Source: Micromonospora_G sp044901685 | Lineage (GTDB): Bacteria > Actinomycetota > Actinomycetes > Mycobacteriales > Micromonosporaceae | NCBI RefSeq assembly: GCF_044901685.1 | Contig: NZ_JBJDPS010000020.1 | Coordinates: 48,420-112,419 of the forward strand | Length of the DNA stretch: 64,000 nt | Reading direction: 5' to 3' | Shown: in pieces, positions 1-8,267 of the stretch | Numbering within the stretch: the stretch's first letter is position 1 | How the letters are laid out: every line of letters begins with the position of its first letter | Notes under the pieces: generated by a model | The model's input: the letters and a program-made list of their open reading frames with translations, nothing else | The model's database searches: none | Told to the model about the DNA's origin: nothing | Program-made: the position numbers and the translations under genes

Positions 1-228
1 GCCCAGGTGCAGCCCGGCCGCGTACGGGTCGCAGTCGGCCGCCACCGGGGTCACCCCCAGGGCGGACAGCTCGCGCAGTACGGCCACCCCGGCCGGCCCG
101 CCACAGCCGGTCACCAGCACCCGCCGGCCGGTCAGCCGAGGGTCCGACGGCAGTGGTCGCGGCGCCGACCGGACCGGCTGGAGCGGCTGGAGCGGGCCGG
201 CGGCGGTGTGGTGGTCCACGTCGGTCAT
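1..228 (-). CDS. ATP-grasp family protein, N-terminal fragment
   Basis: Only the first 76 codons are in the window; the gene runs off the left edge. After a proline-rich lead of about 30 residues, residues 35-76 read VLVTGCGGPAGVAVLREL then VAADCDPYAAGL. This is the N-terminal nucleotide-fold pattern of carbamoyl-phosphate-synthase-like ATP-grasp proteins, which ligate a carboxylate to an amine or thiol with ATP. The ATG overlaps the stop of the exosortase gene (ATGA), so it is the last visible gene of the operon. The catalytic ATP-grasp domain is not visible, so the family call rests on the N-terminus alone and the substrate is unknown. Confidence 0.6.
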   Translation of the reverse strand, partial: MTDVDHHTAAGPLQPLQPVRSAPRPLPSDPRLTGRRVLVTGCGGPAGVAVLRELSALGVTPVAADCDPYAAGLHLG

Positions 229-1040
229 GGTGTCGTTCCCCGTCTCTCGTGCGCACCGCCCCGCCGCCTCCCGGCGGCGGTCGGTTGTGGTCGGGCGGTG
301 GTCGGTTGTGTCCGGGTGGCGGTCGGTTCTCCCTGGGCAGCGGTCGGTTCTCCCCGGTTGGCGGTCGGTTCTCCCCGGTCGGCGGTCGGTTCCTCCCGGG
401 CGGCGGCCATGTCCACGGCCTTCCCGCCCGCTGGCGTCGACGGGGTGCGGGGCCGGTCCGACCGAGGTGCCCGGCGACCGGGAAGCCGTACCGCGACCAG
501 CACCAACAGCACCCCGATGAGCAGCGCGTAGGAGAAGACCGTGCCGACCCAGTCGTGGAAAGTGATCATGGTTGGGATGCCCGCACCCCGGCCGACCCAG
601 AGCACCGCGACCAGGCGGGTCAGGTTGCCCAGTGACAGCAGCAGCACCGCGAACAGCGCACCGCCGACCCGCTGGCGCCGGCTGCCACCCAGGATCAGCA
701 GCGACACCCCGGCGGCCGCGGCGCTCACCGTCAGCGCCGAGCACGAGGGGGTGATCCGGATGAAGTACGGCTGGTAGCCGTAGAAGCCGTGGACCAGGTT
801 CGTGCCGGGAAGTTCCCTGGTCATCTCCAGCCCACTCTGCTGCGCCAGCCAGGCGGTCGCCCCCGCCTCCCAGTGGCTCACCGGGACCGCCGCCCACCAG
901 CCGAGCCCGACCGTGAGCGCCAGCACCGCCAGGACCCGTACCAGCGGATAGCCGAGCCGCCCCCGCGCCGGGCCGACCGAGCGGTGCCGCCCGTGCCAGT
1001 CACCGCCGCCCGGGTGCGTCGGGTCCGCCAGGCTGGTCAC
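225..1040 (-). CDS. Exosortase/archaeosortase-family transpeptidase
   Basis: A 271-residue membrane protein starting at GTG in a GTGA overlap with the upstream glycosyltransferase gene. The exosortase triad is visible: Cys100 in ITPSCSALT, Arg142 in GNLTRLVAVLW and His162 in MITFHDWVGTVFSYA, each beside a hydrophobic segment (about 34-52, 103-118, 128-148, 165-185). Family members cleave a C-terminal sorting signal (short motif, membrane helix, basic tail) and attach the protein to a surface carrier. The last 75 residues are hydrophilic and repetitive (EPTADRG, EPTANRG, EPTAAQG), encoded by a 21-bp tandem repeat, and are probably not catalytic. Neighbouring polysaccharide genes match the usual exosortase context. 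The exact subfamily is not assigned. Confidence 0.8.
   Translation of the reverse strand: MTSLADPTHPGGGDWHGRHRSVGPARGRLGYPLVRVLAVLALTVGLGWWAAVPVSHWEAGATAWLAQQSGLEMTRELPGTNLVHGFYGYQPYFIRITPSCSALTVSAAAAGVSLLILGGSRRQRVGGALFAVLLLSLGNLTRLVAVLWVGRGAGIPTMITFHDWVGTVFSYALLIGVLLVLVAVRLPGRRAPRSDRPRTPSTPAGGKAVDMAAAREEPTADRGEPTANRGEPTAAQGEPTATRTQPTTARPQPTAAGRRRGGAHERRGTTP
279..403 (-). repeat. 21-bp tandem repeat inside the exosortase 3' end
   Basis: About five to six imperfect copies of a unit containing CGGTCGGTTCTCCC lie in the 3' end of the gene. The unit is a multiple of three, so it lengthens the protein tail with EPTA-type heptapeptides without breaking the frame. The copies differ by point changes and are not recently amplified. 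Confidence 0.75.
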
Positions 1041-2464
1041 GCGGCCGTCGCCACGGGCTGCCGGTCACGGGTGGCGCGGTCGGCCGGCACCAACGTGTTC
1101 GGGTCCAGGGCGGTCCGTTCGGTCTTGACCCAGGCGTAGCGGGACCCGGCCCAGGCGTCGAGCATCGCCCGGGTGCAGAGCAGCATCGAGACCACGAAGA
1201 GCGCGGGGAAGAGCAGCAGCGGCAGCAGTTCGCGGCGCCGGGCGCCGGCCCGCAGCAGACCGCCACCGACCTCCAGCACCGGCCCGGCCGCCATCAGCGG
1301 TGCGACCGCCCAGAGCGGCCCGGCCGACGGCAGGTCGGGCACGGTCATCGTGACCCCGGCCAGCAGCACGGCGAGCACGCAGAGCACCGGTACGTGGAAG
1401 ACGTACAGGAACAGGGTCGCCTCGATCTTCTCCACCACCCGCAGGCGTGAACTGCGCAGCAGCGGGCGCCGGTAGTCCCGGCAGACCTGCTGGTGGCCCC
1501 GGGCCCAGCGGTAGCGCTGGCGGTAGTAGGCGCCCAGGCTGGTCACCGCGAGTTCGTGGTCCACCGCGTGTTCGGCGTAGCCGATCCGGTGACCGCGTAA
1601 CCAGATCCGCAGCGACAGGTCGGTGTCCTCGGTGACCGAGTCGACGTTCCAGCCGCCGAGTTCCCGCAGCACGTCGGCACGTACGGCACAGTTCGCGCCG
1701 CCGTACGCGGGCAGCCCGAAGACCCGGTCGCGACCGGCCATGTTCACCAGGTAGCCGCAGAGGTAGTCGATCGCCACCAGCCGGGCCACCAGGCTGTCGC
1801 GGGCGTTGCGCACGACGCACCGGCCCTGCACGGCGGCCACCCGTGGGTCGGCGAACGGGCGCAGCAGTTCCCGCAGGCAGTCGGGGGCCGGCTGGTGGTC
1901 GGCGTCGAAGACCACCACCACCTCGCCCCGGGCCAGCCGGAGCGCGTCGTTGAGCGCGGCCGACTTCCCACCCACCGCGTTCTCGGCCCGCCGCAGCACC
2001 CGCCATCCCGGGTGCCCGGCGGCGGCCCGCTCCAGCAGGTCACCGGTGCCGTCCACGGACCGGTCGTCGACAAAGACGACCTCCAGCAGGTGCGCCGGGT
2101 AGTCGAGGGCGGCGAGCGCGGCGGTCAGCCCGTCGACCACTTTGGCCTCGTTGTGGCAGGGGACCAGCACGGTGACGCTCGGCGTGTGGCCCGGTCGGTC
2201 GTCCGGTCCGGTCGGGCCGGGACGCAGCGCGGCGGTCAGGAAGACCAGGTGCCGGATCAGGTACGCGGCGAAGACGGCGGTCAAGGCGAACACCAGCGCC
2301 TGGTACGCCCACGTCGGGCGGAGCAGCACGGCCACGCCGAGCGGCACCGCGACCGCGACCGCCGGCCAAATCCGTCGCCCGTTGTACCCCGCTGGCGCGG
2401 CGACCGTCCCGCCGGGCGCCGCCGTCCCGCCGGGCGCCCACCGGCGCCGGTGCCGTGGGCTCAT
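1037..2464 (-). CDS. Processive family 2 glycosyltransferase, membrane-bound
   Basis: A 475-residue polymerising glycosyltransferase of the cellulose/poly-GlcNAc synthase type. Two N-terminal membrane segments (about 33-50, 53-78) precede the GT-A domain with VLVPCHNEA (99-107), the metal-binding DAD (187-189), TED with the catalytic base (278-280) and QRYRW (316-320). Three or four further membrane helices follow. The Q..RW motif marks processive enzymes that extrude a polysaccharide while making it. The ATG is chosen because it overlaps the stop of the HAD gene (ATGA); a longer N-terminus is possible but would run into that gene. The PIG-L and epimerase neighbours suggest an amino-sugar polymer, which is inference. 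Confidence 0.88.
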   Translation of the reverse strand: MSPRHRRRWAPGGTAAPGGTVAAPAGYNGRRIWPAVAVAVPLGVAVLLRPTWAYQALVFALTAVFAAYLIRHLVFLTAALRPGPTGPDDRPGHTPSVTVLVPCHNEAKVVDGLTAALAALDYPAHLLEVVFVDDRSVDGTGDLLERAAAGHPGWRVLRRAENAVGGKSAALNDALRLARGEVVVVFDADHQPAPDCLRELLRPFADPRVAAVQGRCVVRNARDSLVARLVAIDYLCGYLVNMAGRDRVFGLPAYGGANCAVRADVLRELGGWNVDSVTEDTDLSLRIWLRGHRIGYAEHAVDHELAVTSLGAYYRQRYRWARGHQQVCRDYRRPLLRSSRLRVVEKIEATLFLYVFHVPVLCVLAVLLAGVTMTVPDLPSAGPLWAVAPLMAAGPVLEVGGGLLRAGARRRELLPLLLFPALFVVSMLLCTRAMLDAWAGSRYAWVKTERTALDPNTLVPADRATRDRQPVATAA

Positions 2465-3156
2465 CCGCGTCCCCGGCCGCAGAGGTCGAGCAGCAGGTCC
2501 AACGCCTCGGCCGTGCTCTCCGCCGACCGCCACACCCCGGCCGGGTCCGGCCGGTCGCGGTACTCGCCCACCCTCACCCGCAGCGCCCGGATGCCGAGCG
2601 CGGTGGCACCGGCGATGTCCTTCTCCGGCCGGTCGCCGACCATGACCGCGTCCCGCGGGGCGCAGCCGAGCAGGGACAGGCCCCGGCGGAAACCGGCCGG
2701 GTGCGGCTTGCGCCCGGCCCGGCCCAGCTCCTCGTCCGTACAGACCACCCCGGTCAGCACCGCGCCGAGCCCGGTCGCGGCGAGCTTCGCCCGCTGCTGG
2801 GCCGGATTGCCGTCGGTCACCAGGACCAGCGGTACGGACCGGGCCAGCCGGGTCAGCCGCTCGGTGACACCCGGGTACGGGGTGAGCGTGGTCGGCCGGA
2901 ACTCCCGGAACGTGCCGACCAGTGCCGGGGCCAGCGCGGGATCGGCCCCGAGCGTGGCGAGCGCGGTGTCGATCAGGCCACCCCGGTCGCTGCCGCCCGT
3001 GGTCGCCGACCGCAGCGCCGTACGGAGTCCGGCCGGGTCGAGTCCGAGCACGGCACCGGCGGCGGCGACCCGGTCCCAGGTCTGGTCCAGGAACTCGGCC
3101 TGCGGGTAGAGGGTGTCGTCCAGGTCGAGCAGCACACCCCGGGGAGAGCGGTCCAC
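2461..3156 (-). CDS. HAD-superfamily hydrolase
   Basis: A 231-residue haloacid-dehalogenase-type phosphatase. Motif I is LLDLDDTLYP at the N-terminus (nucleophile Asp followed by the DxD acid), motif II is VTDG, motif III the Lys of GRKPHPAGF and motif IV GDRPEKDI. A helical cap lies between motifs I and II. The GTG start has a good ribosome site (GGAGGG, 5 nt spacing) and follows the PIG-L stop by one base; a start 57 nt upstream is possible. The operon suggests a sugar-phosphate or lipid-phosphate substrate, but nothing in the protein fixes it. Confidence 0.82.
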   Translation of the reverse strand: MDRSPRGVLLDLDDTLYPQAEFLDQTWDRVAAAGAVLGLDPAGLRTALRSATTGGSDRGGLIDTALATLGADPALAPALVGTFREFRPTTLTPYPGVTERLTRLARSVPLVLVTDGNPAQQRAKLAATGLGAVLTGVVCTDEELGRAGRKPHPAGFRRGLSLLGCAPRDAVMVGDRPEKDIAGATALGIRALRVRVGEYRDRPDPAGVWRSAESTAEALDLLLDLCGRGRG

Positions 3157-3157
3157 C

Positions 3158-3820
3158 TCAGCCCTCCGCCGCCAGGCCGAGCGCTCCCGACATCGGAATC
3201 GTCGGCCGGTCACCGGGGAAGCGCAGCAGCGTACGGGTGGTGGTGAACGCCTCCGCCTCGGTCACCCGCCCCTGGAAGCCACGGAACCGGGCCTGCGCGG
3301 CCAGCGCCTCCAGGTCGATCCGCCGGCCGCCGATCACCTGCGAGATGTGGTGGCGCAGCAGGCGCAGTTTCTCCGGCACCAGGCCGGTGACGTCGCCGAA
3401 GACCACCGGCTGGAAGTCGAGCGTGGACGGGCTCTCGTAGTGCAGCACGGTGGTGAGGGTCCGGGCGGCGGCGACCGAGGCGGCGGCCGCCGCCCGGTGG
3501 TCCTGGTGCGAGTCGGCGGGCGCGTGGGTGAAGACCAGGTCGGGACGGACCCCGTCCATGGCCTCCTCGATCCGGTTGACCAGAGCCGGCCCGTGGTCGA
3601 GTTCGCCGTCGCGGAAGCCGCCGCCGAGCAGGTCGGCGCCGAGGTGGTCGGCGGCCTGACGCTGCTCGTGGGCGCGCAGGTCCGGGTCGCCCGGTCCGAG
3701 GCGACCATCGGTCAGGACGAGCATGGTGACCGAGGCGCCGGCCTGGCGGGCCCGCAGCAGGGTGGCGCCGCAACCCAGTTCGATGTCGTCGGGGTGGGCG
3801 CCGATCGCCAGGATTCTCAT
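3158..3820 (-). CDS. PIG-L family N-acetyl-sugar deacetylase
   Basis: A 220-residue zinc deacetylase of the PIG-L/LmbE family. The signature AHPDDIELG is at residues 8-16 (His9, Asp12) and the third zinc ligand lies in DSHQDHR (105-108). Relatives remove the acetyl group from GlcNAc joined to inositol, lipids or polymers, for example MshB in mycothiol synthesis. Here the genes on either side are a sugar epimerase and a polysaccharide synthase, so a role in the operon's glycan is more likely than mycothiol synthesis; this is inference. The ATG overlaps the epimerase stop (ATGA). Length and motifs are complete. Confidence 0.85.
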   Translation of the reverse strand: MRILAIGAHPDDIELGCGATLLRARQAGASVTMLVLTDGRLGPGDPDLRAHEQRQAADHLGADLLGGGFRDGELDHGPALVNRIEEAMDGVRPDLVFTHAPADSHQDHRAAAAASVAAARTLTTVLHYESPSTLDFQPVVFGDVTGLVPEKLRLLRHHISQVIGGRRIDLEALAAQARFRGFQGRVTEAEAFTTTRTLLRFPGDRPTIPMSGALGLAAEG

Positions 3821-5085
3821 CACGCGGCCTCCTTCGAGTTGCCGGGCGCCGAGTTGCCGGGCGCCGAGTTGGTGAGCGCCGAGTTGTCGAGCGCCGAGTT
3901 GGTAGGCGCTGAGGTGGCGGACCCCGGGACGGCGGGACCGGGCTCGCGCAGCGCCAGCCGGCCGGTGTGGTGCAGGTCGGTCAGGAGCGCCGCGATCCGT
4001 TCGGCGGTGTGGCCGTCGCCGTACGGGCACGGCATCGCGGCGACCCGTTGCCGTACGGCCGGGGTGAGCAGGAGCGTGGCGGCGGCCACCGCCCGGTCCC
4101 GGTCGAGGCCGACCAGGACCGCCTGGCCGAGCGCGACCCCCTCGGGCCGGGGGGTGCTCTCCCGCAGCACCACCGCCGGTACGCCGAACCAGCCCGTCTC
4201 CTCCTGGAGCCCCCCGGAGTCGGTCGCGACCAGGGCCGATCCCGCGATCAGTTCCAGCATCCGACGGTGCGGCTGCGGCTCGAGCAGGGTGATCCGAGGG
4301 TGGTCCAACCGCCCGGTGAGCCCGGTCGCGGCGAGCCGGTCGGCGGTTCGCGGATGCAGCGGCCAGGTCACCGGCGCGTGCGACCGCGCCAGGGTCCGGA
4401 CGATGTCGACCAGGGTGGCCAGTCGCTCCGGTGCGTCGACGGTGCCGGAGCGGTGGGCGGTGACCAGGATTCCGGACCGTCGTTCCGGTGGCACCACGGG
4501 CACACCGGAGCCGCGTAACACGTCGCAGACGGTGTTGCCGACGACGTGCACGTCCGGGTCCGCGATCCCCTCGCGGAGCAGGTGCTCGCGCGCTCCCGGG
4601 GTCGGGGCCAGGTGCACGGTGGCCAGGTCGGCCGCGACCGTACGGTTGCGTTCCTCCGGGGAGAGCGGGTTGTACGAGCGCAGCCCGGCCTCGACGTGCG
4701 CCACCGGTACGCCGTACCGGCGGGCCGCCATCGCCACCAGCGGCACCGTCCAGGTGTCGCCCTGCACCACCGCGACGTCCGGCCGGTCGCCCGCGAAGTA
4801 GCCGAGTGCGTGGGTGAGCAGTGCGCCGACCCGGGCCGGCTCGTCCCCGTCGAGCGTCCATTGGTGGTCGGGCGTGACGCCGAGGTCGGCGAAGAACGCC
4901 CCGGCCATCCGGTGGTCGTGGTGCTGTCCGGTCGCGATCACCTGGACCTGCGCCCCCGTGGCGCTCAGGGCCAGGGCGACCGGTGCGAGTTTGACGATCT
5001 CGGGGCGGGTGCCGGCGAACAGCACCGCCCGGAGGGCCCGCCCGGGGAACGTCTCCCCGGACGGGCCGGTGGGTTGGCGGTCCAT
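3820..5085 (-). CDS. wecB: UDP-GlcNAc 2-epimerase-like protein (WecB family)
   Basis: A 421-residue GT-B-fold epimerase. Family motifs are present in order: GTRPEIVKLAP near residue 26, VQGDTWT, HVEAGLRSYNPLSPEERNR, the TAHRSG region, HPR, and TDSGGLQEE close to the C-terminus of the catalytic domain. Relatives interconvert UDP-GlcNAc and UDP-ManNAc for surface glycans. Motif spacing is normal, but the TAHRSG site departs from the commoner THRREN. The last 35 residues are a low-complexity tail (SAPTN, SALDN, SALTN, SAPGN) made by a 15-bp repeat and not found in the core family. The start overlaps the metallophosphatase stop. Confidence 0.83.
   Translation of the reverse strand: MDRQPTGPSGETFPGRALRAVLFAGTRPEIVKLAPVALALSATGAQVQVIATGQHHDHRMAGAFFADLGVTPDHQWTLDGDEPARVGALLTHALGYFAGDRPDVAVVQGDTWTVPLVAMAARRYGVPVAHVEAGLRSYNPLSPEERNRTVAADLATVHLAPTPGAREHLLREGIADPDVHVVGNTVCDVLRGSGVPVVPPERRSGILVTAHRSGTVDAPERLATLVDIVRTLARSHAPVTWPLHPRTADRLAATGLTGRLDHPRITLLEPQPHRRMLELIAGSALVATDSGGLQEETGWFGVPAVVLRESTPRPEGVALGQAVLVGLDRDRAVAAATLLLTPAVRQRVAAMPCPYGDGHTAERIAALLTDLHHTGRLALREPGPAVPGSATSAPTNSALDNSALTNSAPGNSAPGNSKEAA
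3836..3910 (-). repeat. 15-bp tandem repeat at the epimerase 3' end
   Basis: Five exact-length copies of a 15-bp unit (plus-strand form GAGTTGCCGGGCGCC with point variants) end about 13 bp before the stop codon. They encode pentapeptide units of the type N-S-A-x-x on the minus strand. The first two copies are identical, suggesting recent slippage. Confidence 0.85.
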
Positions 5086-6761
5086 CAGGCGGCCGGGACC
5101 TCCAGGCCGCTGCGGTGCCGCCGCCACGCGACGTAACCCGCGCCGGCGGCGAGGGCCGCGCCGGTCAGCACGGCCGGCATGCCGAAGGCCGGGGCGTCCA
5201 CGGTGGCGGCGGTACGGCTGATGGTCAGCCGGTCCACCTCCGTCCCGGTCGCCGCGCCCTCGATCGAGACCGCCCGCAGGGTGAGCGTGGTGGTCTGGCC
5301 GGGGGCGGCGGGCACCACGTCGACCGCGAGCAGGTTGTGGCCCCGGTAGCGGACCCGGGACCACTCGACCGTCTCGCTCACCTTCGAGCCCGAGGCGTTG
5401 TGGTAGAAGGTGGAGACGGCGTCGGAGTCGTGCACCTTGCCGGCGTAGCTCTCCGGGCCGTTGGCCGGCAGGTTGTACAGGCCGGCGCCGCCGCCCCCGG
5501 CGACGACGTACGTGGTGCCGTCGGTCACCGGGTTGACGGTGTCGCCGACGGCGGCGGTACGGGTCCTGCGGTTGTCCCGGATCGGGTCGGCCCGCTCGTA
5601 CATGTGGTTGTGACCGTTGATCACCAGGTCGACGTTGTACTTGTCGAACAGCGGCGTCCAGTAGGCGCGTACGCCGCCCTCGGAGCCGTGGTTTGTGGTG
5701 ACCGCGTAGGCGCAGTGGTGGAAGAAGACCACGATGAAGTCGATCTTCGGGTTGGCCCGCAGGTCGGCCAGGGTCTTCTCCAGCCAGCTCACCTGGTTGC
5801 CGCCGGAGTAGCCACGGTTCGCGGGTCCCTCGTTGCTGACGTCGTTGGTGTCCAACGACAGCACCGCGACGTTGCCGTACGTGAAGGCGTAGACGCTCGG
5901 GCAGTTCGACGGGCCGCTGGTCGGCAGGTCCAGGCGCTGGACGTGGCCGCCGTACCCGTTGGGGGAGTACCACGACTCGATGTCGTGGTTGCCGGTGGCG
6001 AACATCCACGGCACCGACCGGGCGACCGGCTCGATCTGGGTGAAGTACTTGTCCCAGACCGTCGGGTTGAAGCTGTCCTCCAGCTTGCCCTTGCCGCTGG
6101 AGTCGGCGTACGTGATGTCCCCGGCGACCAGGTGGAAGGCCGGCTTCTGGGCGATTATCTGGGCGTTGTCCAGCAGGGCCTGGGCGCTCGCGCCCATGTC
6201 GCCCATGGCGGTGAAGGTGAACGGCCGCAGTGCGCCTCCGCTGCCGGCCGGTGCGGTGGTGAAGCTCTGCACCGGTCCGCCGGCCGGGTCGAGCCCGTCG
6301 TGGCCGATCGCGTAGTAGTAGGTGGTGTCGGGCGCGAGCCCGTCCAGCGCGGCGTGGCCGTAGAACTGGTCCAGCGGCGTACCGGTGCCGTAGTTGCTGT
6401 GCAGCGAGCGCAGTTCGCCCTGGACCACCTGGCTCAGGTCGTCGGCGGACGGGCCGAAGCGCAGCACCGGCTTGTCGACCGCGGCGGGAACCTGCCAACC
6501 CACCCGCATCTGGCTGGTCGGGTCGTTGCCGTAGGACAGGTGTCGCCCGAACGGCGTCACCGACGATCCCGGCGCTTCGGCGTACGCGGCCTTGGTGAGC
6601 AGTGTCGGGCCGACCGCGACCGCGGCGGCGCCGACCGCGCCGGCGGCGAGGAACCGCCGGCGGGACAGGCTCCTCTTCACGTCCTGCCAGTACTCGTACT
6701 GCTCGGCGATGGTCATCTCGCCGCGACGGCGGCGGGACACCCGGAAACCAGGAAGGTCCAC
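5085..6761 (-). CDS. Tat-exported purple-acid-phosphatase-like metallophosphatase with C-terminal membrane tail
   Basis: About 558 residues. A twin-arginine signal (SRRRFLAAG, then an Ala/Val-rich stretch ending near KAAYAEA) is followed by a fibronectin-like N-domain and a calcineurin-type phosphoesterase. The metal motifs are GDMGASA, GDITYADS, TGNHDIE, FFHHCAY and NGHNHMYER. The C-terminus is unusual: PAFGMPAVLTG, one hydrophobic helix, then WRRHRSG, like a surface-sorting signal. The GTG start has AGAGAGG upstream; an ATG 45 nt downstream that still keeps the Tat motif is the alternative. It is first in an operon that encodes an exosortase, which makes it a candidate substrate of that enzyme (inference). 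Confidence 0.85.
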   Translation of the reverse strand: MDLPGFRVSRRRRGEMTIAEQYEYWQDVKRSLSRRRFLAAGAVGAAAVAVGPTLLTKAAYAEAPGSSVTPFGRHLSYGNDPTSQMRVGWQVPAAVDKPVLRFGPSADDLSQVVQGELRSLHSNYGTGTPLDQFYGHAALDGLAPDTTYYYAIGHDGLDPAGGPVQSFTTAPAGSGGALRPFTFTAMGDMGASAQALLDNAQIIAQKPAFHLVAGDITYADSSGKGKLEDSFNPTVWDKYFTQIEPVARSVPWMFATGNHDIESWYSPNGYGGHVQRLDLPTSGPSNCPSVYAFTYGNVAVLSLDTNDVSNEGPANRGYSGGNQVSWLEKTLADLRANPKIDFIVVFFHHCAYAVTTNHGSEGGVRAYWTPLFDKYNVDLVINGHNHMYERADPIRDNRRTRTAAVGDTVNPVTDGTTYVVAGGGGAGLYNLPANGPESYAGKVHDSDAVSTFYHNASGSKVSETVEWSRVRYRGHNLLAVDVVPAAPGQTTTLTLRAVSIEGAATGTEVDRLTISRTAATVDAPAFGMPAVLTGAALAAGAGYVAWRRHRSGLEVPAA

Positions 6762-7244
6762 GGACCTGCCTCTCTCGGTAGTTCGCAAGAAGGGTTGGAC
6801 GACTTCACCCCAGGCAGAGGTTCACTCGCTGTAGTGAAGCTGGGGGTCATCGAAGGTGAACTTTTCGAGGTCAGACCATGTTTCATGAATGAAAAGCGGC
6901 TCGGAAACTACCAACAGTGATGTGTCTGCGTCGTGCGGTCCGGCCCCCGGGGAGATCCGGGCCGGTTGTGTGCGTGCGCGGTGGATCGGCACTTTTCGGC
7001 GGCGCCGGGCCGAGTCGCGGCTTTGCCTGCATCGTGGTATCCGTCCGGCTGGCCCGGATCCGCTAGTCTCGGGGCACCGGTTTCCGGAAGACTTCCGTAA
7101 ATTGGTGGAGAATGCCAGATCCGGTCCCGACCGGCTGGCCCGGCCGGGACCGGCCCGGCTGAGCGTCATCCGTTCTGCCGTGGTGCCGGCGCGACCGCGA
7201 AAGTGTTTCGGTCGTAGGCTGGAGCCTCGACGAAGGAGCTGCCC
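6762..7244. other. Divergent intergenic region between metallophosphatase and LacI genes
   Basis: No convincing gene. The left half is unusually AT-rich and carries an inverted repeat TTCACT-N6-AGTGAA (6821-6838) and the palindrome TTTCATGAATGAAA (6881-6894). The right half carries CGGAAGACTTCCG (7085-7097), a 13-bp inverted repeat with one central base. Any of these could be the LacI-family operator; none can be singled out from sequence. An in-frame open stretch on the plus strand has no gene-like codon pattern. Confidence 0.5.
6829..6861 (-). promoter_or_regulatory. Possible PHO box upstream of the metallophosphatase
   Basis: On the minus strand GTTCACC and CTTCACT lie exactly 22 nt apart, two 11-nt turns, with ATGACCC at the middle 11-nt position. 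This matches the layout of actinobacterial PhoP direct repeats (GTTCACC-like units every 11 nt), and the downstream gene is a phosphatase. The middle unit is weak and the site is unproven. Confidence 0.35.
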
Positions 7245-8267
7245 GTGACGGTCGACGAAGGACGCAGGATCACCATCACCGCGATCGCCCAGGAAGCCGG
7301 CGTGTCGGTGCCGACCGTGTCCCGGGTGCTCAACGGTCGTAACGACGTCGCCCCGCAGACCCGGGAACGGGTCGAGGAGCTGCTGCGCCGCCACGGCTAC
7401 CGGCGCCGCGCGACCCGGCCCCGAGCCGGTGCCAGCCTGATCGACCTGGTCTTCAACGACCTCGACAGCCCGTGGGCCGTGGAGATCATCCGAGGGGTCG
7501 AGGACGTCGCGCACGCCGCCGGTGTCGGCACCGTCGTCTCGGCCATCCACCGCCGCTCCACCTCCACCCGGCAGTGGCTGCAGAACCTGCGTACCCGGGC
7601 CACCGACGGGGTGATCCTGGTCAGCAGCGACCTCGCCCCACCGGTCCACGCCGAACTGCGTCGGCTCAACGTGCCGATGGTGCTGGTCGACCCGGCGGGC
7701 GTACCGACCCTGGACATCCCGACCATCGGCGCGACGAACTGGGCCGGTGGGCTGCGCGCCACCGAGCACCTGATCTCGCTCGGCCACCGCCGGATCGGCT
7801 TCATCGCCGGCCCGCCCCGACTGCTCTGCAGCCGGGCCCGCCTGGACGGCTACCGGGCCGCGCTCGAGGCGGCCGGTCTGCCGATGAGCGACGAGCTGAT
7901 CGTGCCCGGCGACTTCTACCACGAGTCCGGTTACTCCAGCGGGACCGCGCTGCTCAACCTCGCCGACCCGCCCACCGCGATCTTCGCGTCGAGCGACCAG
8001 ATGGCCTTCGGCGCGTACGAGGCGGTCCGGCGACGCGGCCTGCGGGTGCCCGACGACGTGAGCGTGGTCGGGTTCGACGACCTGCCCGAGGCGCGCTGGT
8101 CCTCACCGCCGCTGACCACGGTCCGCCAGCCGCTGGCGGAGATGGGGCTGCTCGCCGCGCGTACCGTGCTCCGGCTGGCCCGGGGCGAGCCGGTCGACAC
8201 CCCACGCGTCGAGCTCTCCACCGACCTGGTCGTACGGGACAGTTCGGCGCCGCTGGCCCGGCCCTGA
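7245..8267 (+). CDS. LacI-family transcriptional regulator
   Basis: A 340-residue repressor with an N-terminal LacI helix-turn-helix (ITAIAQEAGVSVPTVSRVLNGRNDVAP, about residues 11-37) and hinge helix, then a periplasmic-binding-protein-like ligand domain ending in the usual GFDDLPEARWSSPPLTTVRQP pattern. Members bind a sugar or sugar-like effector. The GTG start follows a clear GAAGGAG ribosome site. It diverges from the exosortase/metallophosphatase operon and could control it, but the operator and effector are not visible. Confidence 0.92.
   Translation: MTVDEGRRITITAIAQEAGVSVPTVSRVLNGRNDVAPQTRERVEELLRRHGYRRRATRPRAGASLIDLVFNDLDSPWAVEIIRGVEDVAHAAGVGTVVSAIHRRSTSTRQWLQNLRTRATDGVILVSSDLAPPVHAELRRLNVPMVLVDPAGVPTLDIPTIGATNWAGGLRATEHLISLGHRRIGFIAGPPRLLCSRARLDGYRAALEAAGLPMSDELIVPGDFYHESGYSSGTALLNLADPPTAIFASSDQMAFGAYEAVRRRGLRVPDDVSVVGFDDLPEARWSSPPLTTVRQPLAEMGLLAARTVLRLARGEPVDTPRVELSTDLVVRDSSAPLARP

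Noticed and set aside
3836..3910. Plus-strand reading resembles pentapeptide repeats (A-E-L-x-x)
   Set aside because: It is the antisense of the epimerase tail repeat; no start, ribosome site or extended repeat protein on that strand.
6889..7248. 119-codon plus-strand frame upstream of LacI
   Set aside because: No ribosome site, overlaps the LacI start, and composition is non-coding.
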